A stretch of 64,000 nucleotides of DNA from Liopterus haemorrhoidalis (lineage: Eukaryota > Arthropoda > Insecta > Coleoptera > Dytiscidae), in contig OZ020622.1 in the NCBI GenBank assembly GCA_963971575.1, positions 16,618,879 through 16,682,878 of the forward strand, in the 5' to 3' direction. Below, one piece after another: positions 10,478 through 21,984 of the stretch. The notes below the pieces were generated by a model that saw nothing but the letters and a program-made list of their open reading frames with translations, did no database searches and had not been told where the DNA came from. How positions within the stretch are numbered: position 1 is the stretch's first letter; each line of letters opens with the position of its first letter. Made by a program: the position numbers and the translations under genes.

Positions 10478-11107
10478 GTTTATAAAGAAAATATTTTAAG
10501 TTTTTTAGTACCAGTTTTAACCAAAAACACCTCCTAAGAAAGAAAATTTTGAGATACCATGCCTTTATTATAATCTTGGTTCTACTCTATTGTACCAAAT
10601 TTCGTTAATAAAATTAAATATGTCCAGCCGTTTTTAAAAACAGATATAACCTCCAATTTTATTAATTACTATATTATTATAGCAATTTATTTTTCTATTT
10701 TTATTTAAATATAACTAAAATTATATTTGTATTCTATTTTATTGTTATTTATTAACTATAATACAAATACACTTCACCTTAAATTTTATATAAATCAGTA
10801 TAAAATTTCCTTAGGGTTTTATTTATAATTTATTCAGTAAAACTGTCTTGAAATAAATATCTATTATGAAAATAGTCAATAAAAATACATAAAACCGTGC
10901 AACATCTATATTAATTCTGTATGTTAAACTGAACATAAGTAAGAAAAATATTGAGACTTCAAAAATATATCCCGCGAAAAATATAAATAAATATATATTT
11001 ATCGAAGAAAAAATCAAGTGAAAGTTTTTGATACATGGATTAACAATTACATTTTTTTTATCAACAAATAATGTAATTATTATTTGATATAAACATCAAT
11101 ATCCAAT

Positions 11108-11390
11108 AGCAGGAGTGTCGAACTGATTTGGGTCGCAGTCTATTTTACATACAAAATGATAAGAAGTGACGGAACAATATCCCGAAGGGTTTCCTGACAT
11201 TTTTTTATAAACAGAAAAGTGGAAAAGAGTATATTTTACATTTTTAAATATATTTTCCCCTAAATAAGCTCAAGTGATTTTGATTACCGCTTCAGGGGAC
11301 ACAAAAAATAAGGTTGAGGGAGGTATGCGGCCCGCGTGCCCTCGAAATTTGATTCGGCCCTCCCCAAGACAAAATACTGGCTGCGCCACT
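11108..11390. mobile_element. Possible hAT-type fragments
   Basis: CAGGAGTGTCGAACTGATTT near 11110 resembles a hAT terminal repeat. CGGCCC...CCTCGAAATTTGA near 11330 resembles the opposite end, and CTGGCTGCGCCACTG near 11378 resembles the end of another hAT MITE. No target duplication was found. Confidence 0.35.
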
Positions 11391-12002
11391 GCATAGAATT
11401 GACCCATTTGTCTCAATTCTGCATCTAGAGAAATCCCAGTCATGCATCCAAGACATTTATAGGTATTTACCGAAATGTTTAATAGAGGTATTATTAACTA
11501 TAACTTGCCCAGGTGTTATTGGTTGTACTTATAATCCTATATTTATTAATTTTTTCGAGTTCAGTAACATACCCTCTGTATAAGAAAAATCCGAGAATAC
11601 TTAGAATAAACATCGTACTTTTTTTTTTCAGTTAAATAATTTTATTCACATGGTGTTTCTGTGTAAACCGAGACACATATCTTTCAGTATGTCGACTACT
11701 TCATGAATATGTATAAATGTTGGCATGCGCTCAACTTTTTTTTTGTTTGAAAGGTAATCTCCGAAACACAGATTGCAGGTGACAGTAGTGCCGAATCGAA
11801 TCAGCTTTTAATTGTGGTTTTATGTAGCTACAAGCCGATGATTTCACTGCTACATCGTAACTTTAAATCGACCCACACCTAACAACTTTATTTTAAAAAT
11901 AATTAACAAAAATAAATTTAAATAAATGAATCATTCAAGAATATATGGTAAGTAACCATATAGTTTCTATATACATAAATATGATTTCTTTTATTCCTGT
12001 AA

Positions 12003-12042
12003 GGCGAATAGTGCATCCTAGGGATTAGCGCACTATTCGGGG
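12003..12042. other. Small perfect stem-loop
   Basis: CGAATAGTGC and GCACTATTCG form a 10-bp stem with a ~16-nt loop. No function is assigned. Confidence 0.6.
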
Positions 12043-12125
12043 TTTCTACTTGTTCATTTTGTCTATTTGTCTATTGTTACTCGCAGAATTCAAATCTTCG
12101 TCTGCGTAGGAGTGGGAACTGGGAC

Positions 12126-12704
12126 TAGGGATGGGAAAAAAACATCGATGTATCGAAAACATCGATGTTTGTTTTAAAAACATCGATGTTTTTACCATCG
12201 ATGGTCAGCTGGAGATAGTATCGATAAAACATCGATGTCTACTACCGATGTCGATGTTTAAACTTTGAAATTCAGAAACTACCGCTAGAGGCACTGGAAT
12301 CTTAAAAATTTAATTTTTATTAAAATAAGTACACAAAATATAAGCGCCATCTATTGTGATATAACAATACTAATAGTGTTAGTTCTTATTCTTCTTAGCA
12401 GTTAGCAGAATAAGAAAAAATAAGAAGAAACTTCTAATTTTTGCAAACAATGCGAACGACCAACGACGCCAACATACTTTATCTTTTTGAGTCTTGTTGA
12501 CACTTTCCCAGTTGTTATTCCTCCAATCCCTGGATTTTTGTAAGTTGTCATTAGCTATTTTTTTATATATTGAAGTTGGCTTTTCCTGAACAAAATGATC
12601 AAAAGCTTCAATTAATCGGTAAAAGTAACTAGAATTGAAAATCTAGTTCCGCCTAAACCAAATGAACAGACTTTATTTCAACTTAAAAAAGTATAAAAAT
12701 AATT
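12126..12704. mobile_element. hAT-like CATCGATG element, copy B, truncated and inverted
   Basis: This starts TAGGGATGGG at 12126 and is the inverted equivalent of the right part of copy A (6261 down to about 5690), including the CATCGATG clusters and a GTCTRTTCC MITE arm. It stops abruptly at about 12704, where mariner sequence begins; the other end is absent. Confidence 0.75.
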
Positions 12705-13760
12705 CCAGGGAAAAAGTTCCTGGCGTTTTTTTAGTACAATTCAACTGGTTTTGTTATAGTGTGAAAATGAATTTATTAAAACCAAATATGCTCCATTATT
12801 ATCGATAACGTTTCGCCATTTTTCTGGTAGAGCCATGATGCCATCGGTGATGAGCTTCTGTGGTTTCGGGTTGAAAAACTGAATCAAATGGTTTTCACAG
12901 GCTTCTTTTGAAACCAGCTTAATTCCATTGAGAGAATTCTGCAGAGATCGGAATAGGTGATAGTAAGAGGGTGCTATGTCTGGACTATACGGTGGATGCA
13001 ACAAAATTTCCCAACCAAGCTCTCGCAATTTTTGACAAGCCATCAAAGAAGTGTGCGTTCTTGCGTTGTCATGGTGAAAGACAACACCTTTCCTATTATT
13101 CAATTCGGGCTGTTCTCTTTCAATTACATGGCGTAATCTCTCTAGTTGTCCACAGTAGAGTTGAGAATCAATCGTCTGACCAACTGGAAGTAGCTCATGG
13201 TGGACGATTCCCTTCCAGTTCCACCACATACACAACATCACCTTGTTCGGCGTCAATCCTCGCTTGTGACGGATCACCATCCCTTGTACACGATCTTTTA
13301 CGCTTCCGATTGCCGTACGTGATCCATTTTTCATCACCGGTTATGACACGTTTCAGAAATGGCTCAATTTCATTGCGTTTCAGCAGGGCATCGCAGATGT
13401 TAATTCGGTCTATCATGTTTTTCCCGCTCAACTCATGAGGAACCTATATATCGAGCTTCTTTTTGTAGCAAGCTTTCCGTAAATGGTTCAAAACAGTTTT
13501 GTGGTCAATGCCTAGCTCCGTATCAATATCCACATTGCTGATATGCCTATCTTGCTAAACTTTTTCAAGAATTTCATCAGCTTTTTCACTGATTGGACGA
13601 CCAGAGCGTGAGTCATCTTTCACATTAAAATTACCAGAACGAAAGCGAGCGAACCATTTCCGCGCAGCAGATTTTGATAAAGTACCTTCACCGTAAGAAA
13701 TATTTAAAAAATATTGTCTTGTTTCAAAAGCTCTATTCAAAGATATCCAACACAACATAT
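12705..13760 (-). mobile_element. Mariner relic abutting copy B
   Basis: This is a minus-strand mariner transposase with ~35 bp of sequence on its 3' side. A matching terminal repeat on the N-terminal side was not found, so that end is truncated. Confidence 0.7.
12741..13758 (-). pseudogene. Mariner transposase, inactivated
   Basis: Minus-strand blocks in order: YGEGTLSKSAARKWFARF and DDSRSGRP (helix-turn-helix), an in-frame stop, DIDTELGIDHKTVLNHLRK, a stop where family members have Trp before VPHEL, then VITGDEKWI (first catalytic Asp), a frameshift, VVFHHDNARTH (second Asp), HPPYSPDIAPSYYHLF, and a tail ending NNGAYLV. In D34D mariners the third catalytic residue is the D of APSDYHLF; here it is Tyr (codon at 12963-12965). 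With two stops, one frameshift and the lost Asp, no active enzyme is encoded. Confidence 0.85.
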
Positions 13761-13969
13761 GTTCCTATTTAAACCAGTGGCGAAGGGAAACCTCCGCTAG
13801 ACTTGCCCTCCCATAAAAAAATATTTTAAAAAAAAATGTAAATTAAAAAAAAAAAATAAATAATATTTAGATAAATCTTCAAAAATACATCAAATTATGT
13901 TCTATACAATTTTTTGTCCAAGGCTTGCTTTACTAGTTACGAATTAGTTATCATGACCATGGAAACGTT

Positions 13970-14430
13970 ACATATAAGTATGAAAAAATTGAGACTTGGA
14001 AAAATTTTAAATAATTTTACAAAAAAATTTCGAAATTTTTCGTTTTATCAAAAAACGTCTCAAATAAAAGTTATTAGTTATTGCATTTATAGTAACTTTT
14101 GTTCAATAAATTTTTTCGAAATATTTTTCTGTTGCTAAATATTCGCAAAAATCTTAAAATCGACACGAGTAAACTCCCATTTCTAGTCAACCGATTTTCA
14201 TAAAAAACAATAGGGTTCTTCCCATTTAATAGGTGTATACACATAGCCAGACAGACACACAGACAGACAGACACACACACACACACACACATACGGACGG
14301 CACTTCGAAAATAGGTTTTTTGGATTCCCTGGACCATGAAACGTGGTCATCCGTCAAAATCTCGACATCGAAAATTTTCGCGATTACAATACTTGCCCCT
14401 TATATATTAAGGTCGGGCAATTAAAAATCA
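13970..14430. repeat. GACA-bearing dispersed repeat, copy 1
   Basis: This contains a CAGACAGACACACAG/ACACAC tract (14246-14290) between conserved flanks, including ATATTCGCAAAAATCTTAAA. The flanks match 43780-44160, and the part around AATCTCGA...ACAATACTTGCCC matches 29790-29990. Open frames across the tract are low-complexity artefacts. Confidence 0.75.
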
Positions 14431-15263
14431 ATGTAATCCTTGATATCCCGTATTTCCGATTTGTTCCGGAAAATTTCTGTACTAGCATTTGATTTTTTGG
14501 GTAACTTTGGTCTCAAATATTTTCTTCCAACTTGCTCACAGGTTGCGTTTTCAAGAAAAATCGTGTTCCCGTTATCTTGATACAATCTCCATTTTTAAAA
14601 TTTAAAAGAAAGAATTTTATGTTTATTTATAGATGTTTTAGTTTATTAAATAATTTATTTACTGTTATTATAGAAATGTAATTGTAATTGATAAAGTTTT
14701 GTGTTTATGTTTTTTTTTTTCGGATTATCAAGCGGTTATTGTTATCCGAGTCCCGATGTGATCACATTAAGAGGCATTCATTGTATCATTGTTTTAAAAA
14801 ATAAACTTTTCTGAAAATGGCAATAAATTTTCAGTTAACCAGTCGCATCCATCATAATAATTATATATCGTGATAAAACACTATAATGAAGATATTAAGA
14901 TAAGACATTTGAATTAATATTATTATAAAAATGTAAACAAAGCTCTATTCTTCTTCAACAAAAGCTGAATGTAGTATATTCAACTCATCTTTGAGAGCTG
15001 GAACATGTGAAATACATTTTACATAACGCCTCTTTGCATGACATCCTCGTATTAAACGTGTGTGCTGAATTGGTTTTACAACAGGGGTTTAATTCTGTTG
15101 CAGAGAAGGTTTTTGTAAAGTTTAGGACACTTTCACTCTTGTGATAAATAAATTTCCATTACTGACGTGGCGCAAAAACAAAGTAAGGTCTATGTATATA
15201 GACCTCTATAATGATAAGATGTCACATGGCCAGCATGACCGTCTGTGTTATTTTCTCTATATA
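14431..15263. other. No gene recognised
   Basis: AT-rich; nothing assigned. Confidence 0.5.
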
Positions 15264-15265
15264 TA

Positions 15266-15882
15266 CGAGGTGTGTAAATTAAGTAACCGGACTGGCAACA
15301 CAGTATTTGATCTGGCAACATTTGGGACGCGGAATTGGAGGAGCGGCAGGTGAACATGTGATACGCCTTTAGTACGAGTTTGAACTCGCTAGAGAAATTT
15401 GGTTGTCCGTGGATATTTTTTCGTGAAACAGTATTTTCTAGTGCGTTTTAAAAATGAGTGACATTCATTTCGAGCAACGGTGTGCTATCAGGTTTTGCTT
15501 CAGACTTGGGCACAGTGCAACGGAAACTTTTGCAAAACTTCAGCAGGCCTACGGAGACATTGTTTTGTCAAGGACCAATGTTTTCAGGTGGTTTAAGGCA
15601 TTTTCAGAAGGAAAAGAGTTGATTGAAGATGAATCACGCAGTGGAAGACCATCATATTTAAGAACAGATGAAAATGTAGACAGAATCCGAGATCCTGTGC
15701 GTTCAGATTGTCAGTTGACCGTCAGAATTATCGGGGAAGAGTTGAATTTGACTCACACTTCCATTCATCAGATTGTTACCAATGAATTGGGGATGAGAAA
15801 AATCTGTGCAAAAATGGTTCCAAAAAACATTTCACAGGACCGAGATTTTAATAAAATAATTAATCGATTAATTTATTATTAA
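15266..15882 (+). mobile_element. Mariner element, 3' part missing
   Basis: It begins CGAGGTGTGTAAATTAAGTA at 15266 after TA, a mariner-type terminal repeat about 190 bp before the transposase start. No matching right end is present; sequence becomes unrelated AATCGATTAAT-rich DNA near 15855. Confidence 0.7.
15454..15882 (+). pseudogene. Mariner transposase N-terminal half
   Basis: The frame starts MSDIHFEQRCAIRFCF and continues through FRWFKAFSEGKE, DESRSGRPS, LTVRIIGEELNLTHTSIH and MRKICAKMVPKNIS. This is the complete bipartite helix-turn-helix DNA-binding domain (about residues 1-125) with the GRP linker. The last ~14 codons are read-through into foreign DNA; the DDD catalytic domain is absent. 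The N-terminal half is otherwise uninterrupted. Confidence 0.8.
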
Positions 15883-16339
15883 TCGATAACTTTATTTTAT
15901 TTTCAAAAATTACTTAGTTGTATTGTTGAAACACTGGTCGGTAGATGACTTTGGTTTCTACTTTTCAATAAAGTCCCTAGATTACTAGACCTTCAGAACA
16001 CTCGTTCTCGCTCATCTGGAGAACTAAACTCAATCGCTACTCATTTCTACACAATATACTGCTATAGTTTGCGTGCGGTCAGTTCAAATGCTCACGAGCG
16101 AAACGCATTCTTCCAACTCGATAATTTGCGAGAAAAGCCTGGCACGTTACAGGTCTTCTGGATACAAGCTCTTGTTTCCTTTTTGGACAGTTCTTGATGA
16201 AATTACCAAATTTCGATCTTTTTCGAAATGACATATGTAGTTTCGCGAGAAAAGTACCAGTCATGATCGCGTAGAACAATTACGGTAAGAAGTCAGTCGT
16301 TTCGAGCTCCTGTAGCTCGTGAATGCTGTTCGTTGATAC

Positions 16340-16660
16340 GTTTTATCGCGTAATTAATAGAGTTTTCAGCTATGAGACGTGACATATACGAGGCAGAAGG
16401 TGGCAGTCAGGCACGCACAACAGCCAGAGTGCGCTGCATTGAAAGATGGCAAGAATACTCGGAGAACAACACTAAAAAAGGGCAGTGGACAAAAAGGCTC
16501 ATCCCGAACGTCCAGGAAAGGATAGCTTGTAAATACAAGACACTTGATTACTTTGTCACGCACGCCCTGACCTCCCATGGGTTCTTTAGAACGTATACCA
16601 AAAGGATTGGGAAAGAACTAGAGGACATTTGTCCACTAAATTTGAACACTAGCATCTCCT
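16340..16660 (+). pseudogene. R1-like LINE ORF2 C-terminal fragment
   Basis: The plus-strand frame from about 16372 reads MRRDIYEAEGG, ERWQEYSENNTKKGQWTKRL, IPNVQERIACKYKTLDYF, THALTSHGFFRTYTKRIGK. This is the region between RT and the C-terminal zinc knuckle of R1-type ORF2 proteins. The expected CPxC zinc knuckle decays after ICPL. Both ends are truncated. Confidence 0.7.
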
Positions 16661-16689
16661 TGAACAATATTTTTACCCTTCTTCTTTAA

Positions 16690-17860
16690 AATGCCCAGGT
16701 ATGCCTTATAAAAACACACGTCTCTCTGAAAAGATCAGGCAGTATTCGGTCCGGTTAGCATTAACATCTAATTTGTTGAATTCTTAGAAGCACTGTGTCG
16801 GCATTCTGGTGGTCTATCCGATTCTATTTGTTTTAATATTTTAAACTTTTTGTAAATAGTACTTTTAATAAATCAAATTCATTAATTTTAAACCGTCTTA
16901 CTTAACGTGTGTAAACCTTCACCTTTAAGAACCTAAGTGAACAGCTAAGACCCAGACTATTAGCAAAATGCCTGATCAGTCGGTTGGTAAGTACACTAAT
17001 ACATATCATATAATTCACATATTGTAATGATGAACCCTGGATAACACTCACGCCTAATATCAGAACTCCTTTAGTCAGGAATCTCATTTCAGTGTGAGAT
17101 TAGACTTTATATAATATCACAGGCTCACTACCTAGTGGATAATAAATGGTACGTTGTAAAGTAACGTACCGGGCTCGCTACATTATCATTGCCTAGGTAG
17201 AGCGTAGGGTGAACCAGGTTAGTTATGTTTCTGGACCTCCGGCACTATATGAGTCAGGTATTCATTTTAATCATTGAATACTGATTTTTGTATGTCTTTC
17301 ACATATAAGTCTGTATCTTTCAATGTTGTTTTAAGCAAAAGCCTTTTTATCAAAATTCGTTTTAAATTCTTTCGTCCAGATATCAGTGCTCCATTTAATT
17401 AACAAAGCCAACACTGTATAAAATTAAGATCAAGCTGGTGTTTTGTTGAATGGGAGCGGCGAGATGTCGCTTGTCGAGATTAGCATAGCAGTCCTGTCCT
17501 GTCCGGAGACAAGTGTTCCTCTCCAGACCAAGGAAGTAGAGGGGCGAAGAGGACATTGTTGATGTCTTCATCAAGCAGGCTACCGGTTCTTGTACTTTAT
17601 TACCGCTCCACTATCGGCTACTGTACATTGTAATGTGTGTTTGTGATTGAGAAGATTGAATTTTTTATGAGTATAAATTAGAATGGGTTTTTATTTTTTT
17701 ACAAGGAGAATTTTTTAACTTGATTAATGGTGGATAGACAATAGATGGGTTTCCTAATTGTAAACCGTTACATTTAATGGAAATACAATTAATTTTCTTA
17801 CTTTAGACTGTTAAAGACAGCTGATATATTCTTACCATCACTTGGTCCTTCGAGCTGGAT
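16690..17860. other. No gene recognised
   Basis: A GC-richer patch at 17440-17600 stands out but has no recognisable frame or motif. Confidence 0.45.
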
Positions 17861-17865
17861 ATTAA

Positions 17866-17945
17866 TAATAATAATAATACACTTATTTAACCAATAATAC
17901 ATTACATAAATGTTGTGGTTTAGTCAAGATGACACATATAATACA
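17866..17945 (-). repeat. (AAT)n microsatellite, likely LINE 3' tail
   Basis: TAATAATAATAATAATAC followed by ACTTATTTAACCAATAATAC resembles the 3' end of the LINE at 2319. It may be a very short 5'-truncated copy. Confidence 0.4.
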
Positions 17946-18430
17946 AACTAATTGGAGTACCCGTACCTTATTAAGGTTTTTGTAAGGTACATATTTGTTG
18001 TAATGTAAATGATAAATTAGTTATTTCAGTTTTAATTAAAACAGAAAATAATCATTTCTTTACTCTAAATTACTCTTTTGTATATATATTTAATGCTAAG
18101 TAAATAAAAAGCGAGATACTCCATTATAGGTAGGTCTCCTCATAGCTCCCCAAATATATAACTTATTAAAAACTGTATTAGACACAGAGGAATAGTTTCT
18201 TTTTTCATTCATTTCTTCATTTTTACTGTTAAGTAAATGATAAATTAGATCAGCGTTGCCCAACCTTTTTGAGCTGCGGAGCACTTTTCACGAGAAGAAT
18301 TCGTCGCGGAGCACTATCATTGCTATATATACCTATAGCAACAGTAGTAGATCACGGAGCACTAGTAGCGCTCGGGGAGCACCAAGTGCTCCGCTGAGCA
18401 CAGTTTGGAACATTTCAACCTTATAGAAAC
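17946..18430 (+). repeat. Dispersed repeat (GGAGTACCCGTAC family), interrupted by a hAT MITE
   Basis: It begins TTGGAGTACCCGTACC and continues with TTAATGCTAAGTAAATAA and GAGGAATAGTTTCTTT. Related copies are at 42797-42985 (plus) and 57045-57310 (minus). Comparison with the last shows the hAT MITE at 18251-18411 as an insertion after ATGATAAATTAGA, with TTTCAACCTTATA resuming afterwards. Confidence 0.65.
18251..18411. mobile_element. Short hAT-type MITE
   Basis: The left end CAGCGTTGCCCAACCTTTTT and GCGGAGCAC are mirrored by GTGCTCCGC near 18388 and a decayed CAGTTTGGAAC end. hAT terminal repeats commonly start CAGNGNT(T/G)CCCAACC. The empty site in the minus-strand repeat copy near 57070 supports the boundaries. 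The 8-bp duplication is not preserved. Confidence 0.6.
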
Positions 18431-18452
18431 TAACTTCAAAAACCTTGGTTAA

Positions 18453-18554
18453 ACTATTATTATTATGGGGTTTGTCAGGTCTTGACAGGCGTCCACTAAT
18501 CTCAAACTTCAGCAACCTTTTGAGCCGTGTCATACTAGAGATTAGTGGACAGTA

Positions 18555-18587
<33 letters not shown>

Positions 18588-18595
18588 AGTATCAC
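18453..18595 (-). mobile_element. 3'-terminal fragment of an (AAT)n-tailed LINE
   Basis: In minus orientation it contains GGCTCAAAAGGTTGCTGAAG and TTGTCAGG/CCTGACAA sequence ending in (AAT)n. Near-identical fragments lie at 63085-63170 and 63190-63290. A second (TTA)n run lies at 18557-18588. Confidence 0.65.
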
Positions 18596-18599
18596 TTCC

Positions 18600-19070
18600 G
18601 TTGCCCTCTTAAATAATCTTATTAAAAACTGCATTGAAGAGAAGAAAAAATAATGTTTCTTCATACAAATTTATATGTTAACAAAATAATAAGTGAGATA
18701 TTTCAGGATGTTAGTCCTACGGTTGTCCTCCGTATCTCTCCAAATATTCATCCAAATGAAAAAGTATACAGAACAAGAAGATTTGTTTTTTTATTATAAA
18801 CAATTTTTGTTAGATACGTTTTTCCTGTTAAGTTAAGGTTATGTGATATTTTCTGTGCTGAATAAATGTCATCCCGTTTTCCAATACAAATTTATCTATC
18901 GGATAGCTATCTAACAGATAATGAGATTGACTTATTGAATTCACTGATTGGTATTAACATTTATGCAGCAAATGAAGTTCCAGATAACCTTATCTGGCAG
19001 ATAGTCATCTAGAGGTTTACCTGAAGATAGAAAGACCGGGACTTAGAAGAATAAAATCATCCATTAGCCA
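18600..19070. repeat. Dispersed repeat fragment
   Basis: CTCCAAATATTCATCCAAAT and GAAGATTTGTTTTT within 18740-18830 match 10020-10130. The remainder is unassigned. Confidence 0.45.
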
Positions 19071-19076
19071 TTGGTA

Positions 19077-19727
19077 CCCAGCAAACATTCAACCATCGGC
19101 CGAATGCCGGCAAACTGCTTTTTCTGTTGGTAAATTGCTGGAACTAAAAGTTTGTGCAACGCCAGTATTAATAACACATTCACATTTGTTTTGCGCATTC
19201 CTCCTATACGAAGTTCTGTACCAGTATTTTATGTGCACTCCTTATTTTTGATAATATGTTACATTTTACTTTTGTTTCACCATCATTGAATAAATTTATT
19301 CAACGAATAAAGTTGACAATATCGCATCATTCTATTGACAGCAACGTTAATTTCTTCATTATTAGTTTAAAACCGATGCGATATTGTCAACTTTATTTGT
19401 TAAATAAATTTATTAAACGATGGTGAAATGGCAAAATGAGTATTTATTTTGCACCTAACCATTAATTTATTTTAATACTGGGTAAGTATAAGGTAAATAT
19501 ACTTATGTTACATTTGAAATACTAGAGAGTGGGTATAATATAAGCACTGGTCCGTCAGAAAAAATCTTGCAACTAATGTGATTATTTTGCACTTTACCGC
19601 TGCTGGGCCGGCAATTGATAAACCAATGGGCCAGCTAACGGCCACGGGGACACCGGGGTCCCATTACTTTCAATGCTGGGGAGTATGAGCTTCAACAGTA
19701 CTGGCCCGTATAAAAATGTTTGCTGGG
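19077..19727. mobile_element. CCCAGCAAACA-family TIR element, copy 2 (uninterrupted)
   Basis: It starts CCCAGCAAACA and ends TGTTTGCTGGG with the same internal hairpin (19281-19328 with 19375-19422). It holds about 115 bp (19424-19540) absent from copy 1. It preserves the single ACCAAT at 19622-19627 that is the empty site for the LINE insertion in copy 1. The right TA is mutated. Confidence 0.85.
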
Positions 19728-19862
19728 AAATTTAAAATTTTAGAAAATAATATTATAAAAGTTTTCTGTAAAAATTTCTATGTAATTCACACTTTTTGTT
19801 TACACCTAAGTAAAATGTACTTATAATTCAATGTAATATTTGTTACTGGTACGGAGTGTTAA

Positions 19863-20382
19863 CCCTTTACTGCATGAATTTTTATTTTTAGCTGAAATAA
19901 ATCATGAGCATTAGTAATTGGTTCTTATTGATAGAAAAATTAATTAAAAAAATATATTTAAAATATTAATTATTATTTTTATAAAAAAATAATAATTAAA
20001 ATAATAATCTCGGATTTCGCCATACATGGAACATTATGATTCTGCATTATGTTACAAAAGAAAATGATTATGTATTATTTGCTCGTCAATTGCTAGGTGT
20101 TCTTCATTAGGGATAAAAAGCAGTCGCCCACGAATTTTTGAAAGAAAAGGACGTATCTTCTAGTTGTCCTTTCTCAATAAATTTAAAGTTATCGTTGAAG
20201 TGCAAATTCCGCTTGATATCCTCAAATCTATTGCAGCCCATTACTTGAGATACTGCAGGATCCATTGCTGTGTATGTGGTATATATGAACATTCATAAAG
20301 TAACGTTTTGGTTCAGTTTTAAAAGTAAAATAAAAAATAAAAATCGGAATTTGCCATATATGGTACACTATGCGGTAAAGGG
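19863..20382 (-). mobile_element. piggyBac element, internally deleted
   Basis: TTAA flanks both sides (19859-19862 and 20383-20386), followed by CCCTTTACTGC and its inverted counterpart GCGGTAAAGGG. TTAA duplications and CCC-starting ends define piggyBac. At 520 bp it retains only part of the gene. A subterminal motif (GCCATACATGG and GCCATATATGG) is repeated near 20020 and 20353. Confidence 0.85.
20107..20292 (-). pseudogene. piggyBac transposase fragment
   Basis: The 61-codon minus frame contains DPAVSQVMGCNRFEDIKR and NLHFNDN, matching the conserved NRFE-I-LHF-DN block in the N-terminal part of piggyBac (DDE_Tnp_1_7) transposases. No catalytic Asp block remains. Confidence 0.75.
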
Positions 20383-20386
20383 TTAA

Positions 20387-21043
20387 TAATCATGTAGTTG
20401 ATACACGCCAAAATAAATTTTAATTATAAATTTAAAAAACATATTCCTTAGACAGACATTTTTTGTCCGTTTACTAATGTTTGCACTGTCATACGTACGC
20501 CGATAAGATATGAAACCAAATTAAAAATCCTATTCGCCATTTTAATAAGTGTAAAAAATCCAAAAGTATTTCAACAATTTAAAATTTACAACTCTCATCA
20601 TCATTAATCAGTTTTCAAGTGCCAATTAACGTAAAATCATCATCAGGCTTTAAAGGTATTGGTCAATAAACAATCTCATCCTGCTTAAGACATATTCATA
20701 CAACAATAATACCGAGACAAGTCATTATAAACGATTTACAACCGTCCAGTCTGAGCATACACTTACTCCTACAACATTGGTGACTGCTGGTTTGATATTT
20801 TAATTGCATCGTCCAGGCCAGTCGTAAAATGTGGATGGAACATGTTTAGGGCCGCTGGCTAATGAAATGAAAGATATTGTTTAACGGAATAAATGCCCAG
20901 GGGTTTGTGAGTGTGTGTGTGTGTATATGTGTTGCAATATCGTCATTAGGAAAATTGAGAGGTACCTAAAATGTTTTACAAGGACGTATGTGACATCGTC
21001 CTTCAAGGAAAATTTGTCAAAAAACATTTCACAATGAGAAAAG
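20387..21043. other. No gene; short GT microsatellite
   Basis: A (GT)n run lies at 20907-20925. Nothing coding is recognised. Confidence 0.5.
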
Positions 21044-21045
21044 TA

Positions 21046-21580
21046 CGAGGGTTGCCTCTTATATTTCGGGATTGCGCAAACTTGTACTGCCATCTGGCAA
21101 CTGACGCTTTTATCGTAAAGTTTGATATTTTTGACGGTATACGTACTCAGAACGTTTTGACGTACGAGCGCTATTTTTGTTGTTTACAGTAACTTGAAAA
21201 AAATCATCTCGGCTAAAAATTGAATTAAATCATGAACATTTTCGAGCGATTATTTTTTACAATTTTTCGACGTGGATTAACCTAACAACAGTGCAAGTCG
21301 ATGAACTTAATTAGACGTTTGGCGATGAAGCACCATCAAGGGCTACTGTTTATCGATAGTTTGCTGACTTCAATTGTGGCCGTAGTTCGCTTAAGGACGT
21401 ATTTTGTGAAGGTCGTCCAAAATCGATTTTTGCTCCGGAAAACATTGATGCTGTGCGTGAACTGATACTGTAATATCGTCATGTGACTTATCGTGAGATT
21501 GAGGTATCCTTGGACATTAGTGGAGCATATATTTGTTTAATTCGATGTTATCGTTGACGAAAATTTTGAAAATTGGACAT
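21046..21580 (+). mobile_element. Mariner relic, 3' truncated
   Basis: It starts CGAGGGTTGCCTCTTATATT after TA. From about 21240 the plus strand, across stops and frame changes, reads IIFYNFRR, APSRATVYR-like, EGRPKS, APENIDAVREL and HVTYREIE, the mariner DNA-binding domain. It is the same family as the relic split between 31253 and 38412. No catalytic domain or right end. Confidence 0.7.
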
Positions 21581-21663
21581 TGCAGACTTTGATTTTATAT
21601 CCCTCACCTATGTGTAATTATTTTGTGTAATTGTGTACTTCATTTTGAATCAATAAACACTTA

Positions 21664-21799
21664 GGACCGGTTTCTGAAAGCTTAGCCGAGTTTAATCTTT
21701 TAGTTAAACTCGGTTACAATATAACAATCCCAAATGGTACCACAGCAACCATTTTCTGAACCTTTGGTTATAGTTAACTAGGCTTTCAGAAACCGGCCC
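21664..21799. mobile_element. Harbinger-like MITE
   Basis: The ends GGACCGGTTTCTGAAAGC and GCTTTCAGAAACCGGCCC form an 18-bp inverted repeat with one mismatch, flanked by TTA (21661-21663 and 21800-21802). A 3-bp TTA duplication with a GG-starting TIR fits PIF/Harbinger. At 136 bp it is almost entirely foldback. Confidence 0.8.
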
Positions 21800-21984
21800 T
21801 TAGTTATAGGTATGTATTAATAAACATTTAATTATAAGTATGTACTTGTGTTTACTTAATATCCTTCAATTTCCTACATATTTTTCTTAACTTGAATTTT
21901 TTGATAGTTCGAATTTTTCCGGTGGTTCCTTGGGCTTCTAGATACCCAAGTTCCACTGTATTATTCTATCCCTACTCCTCGACT

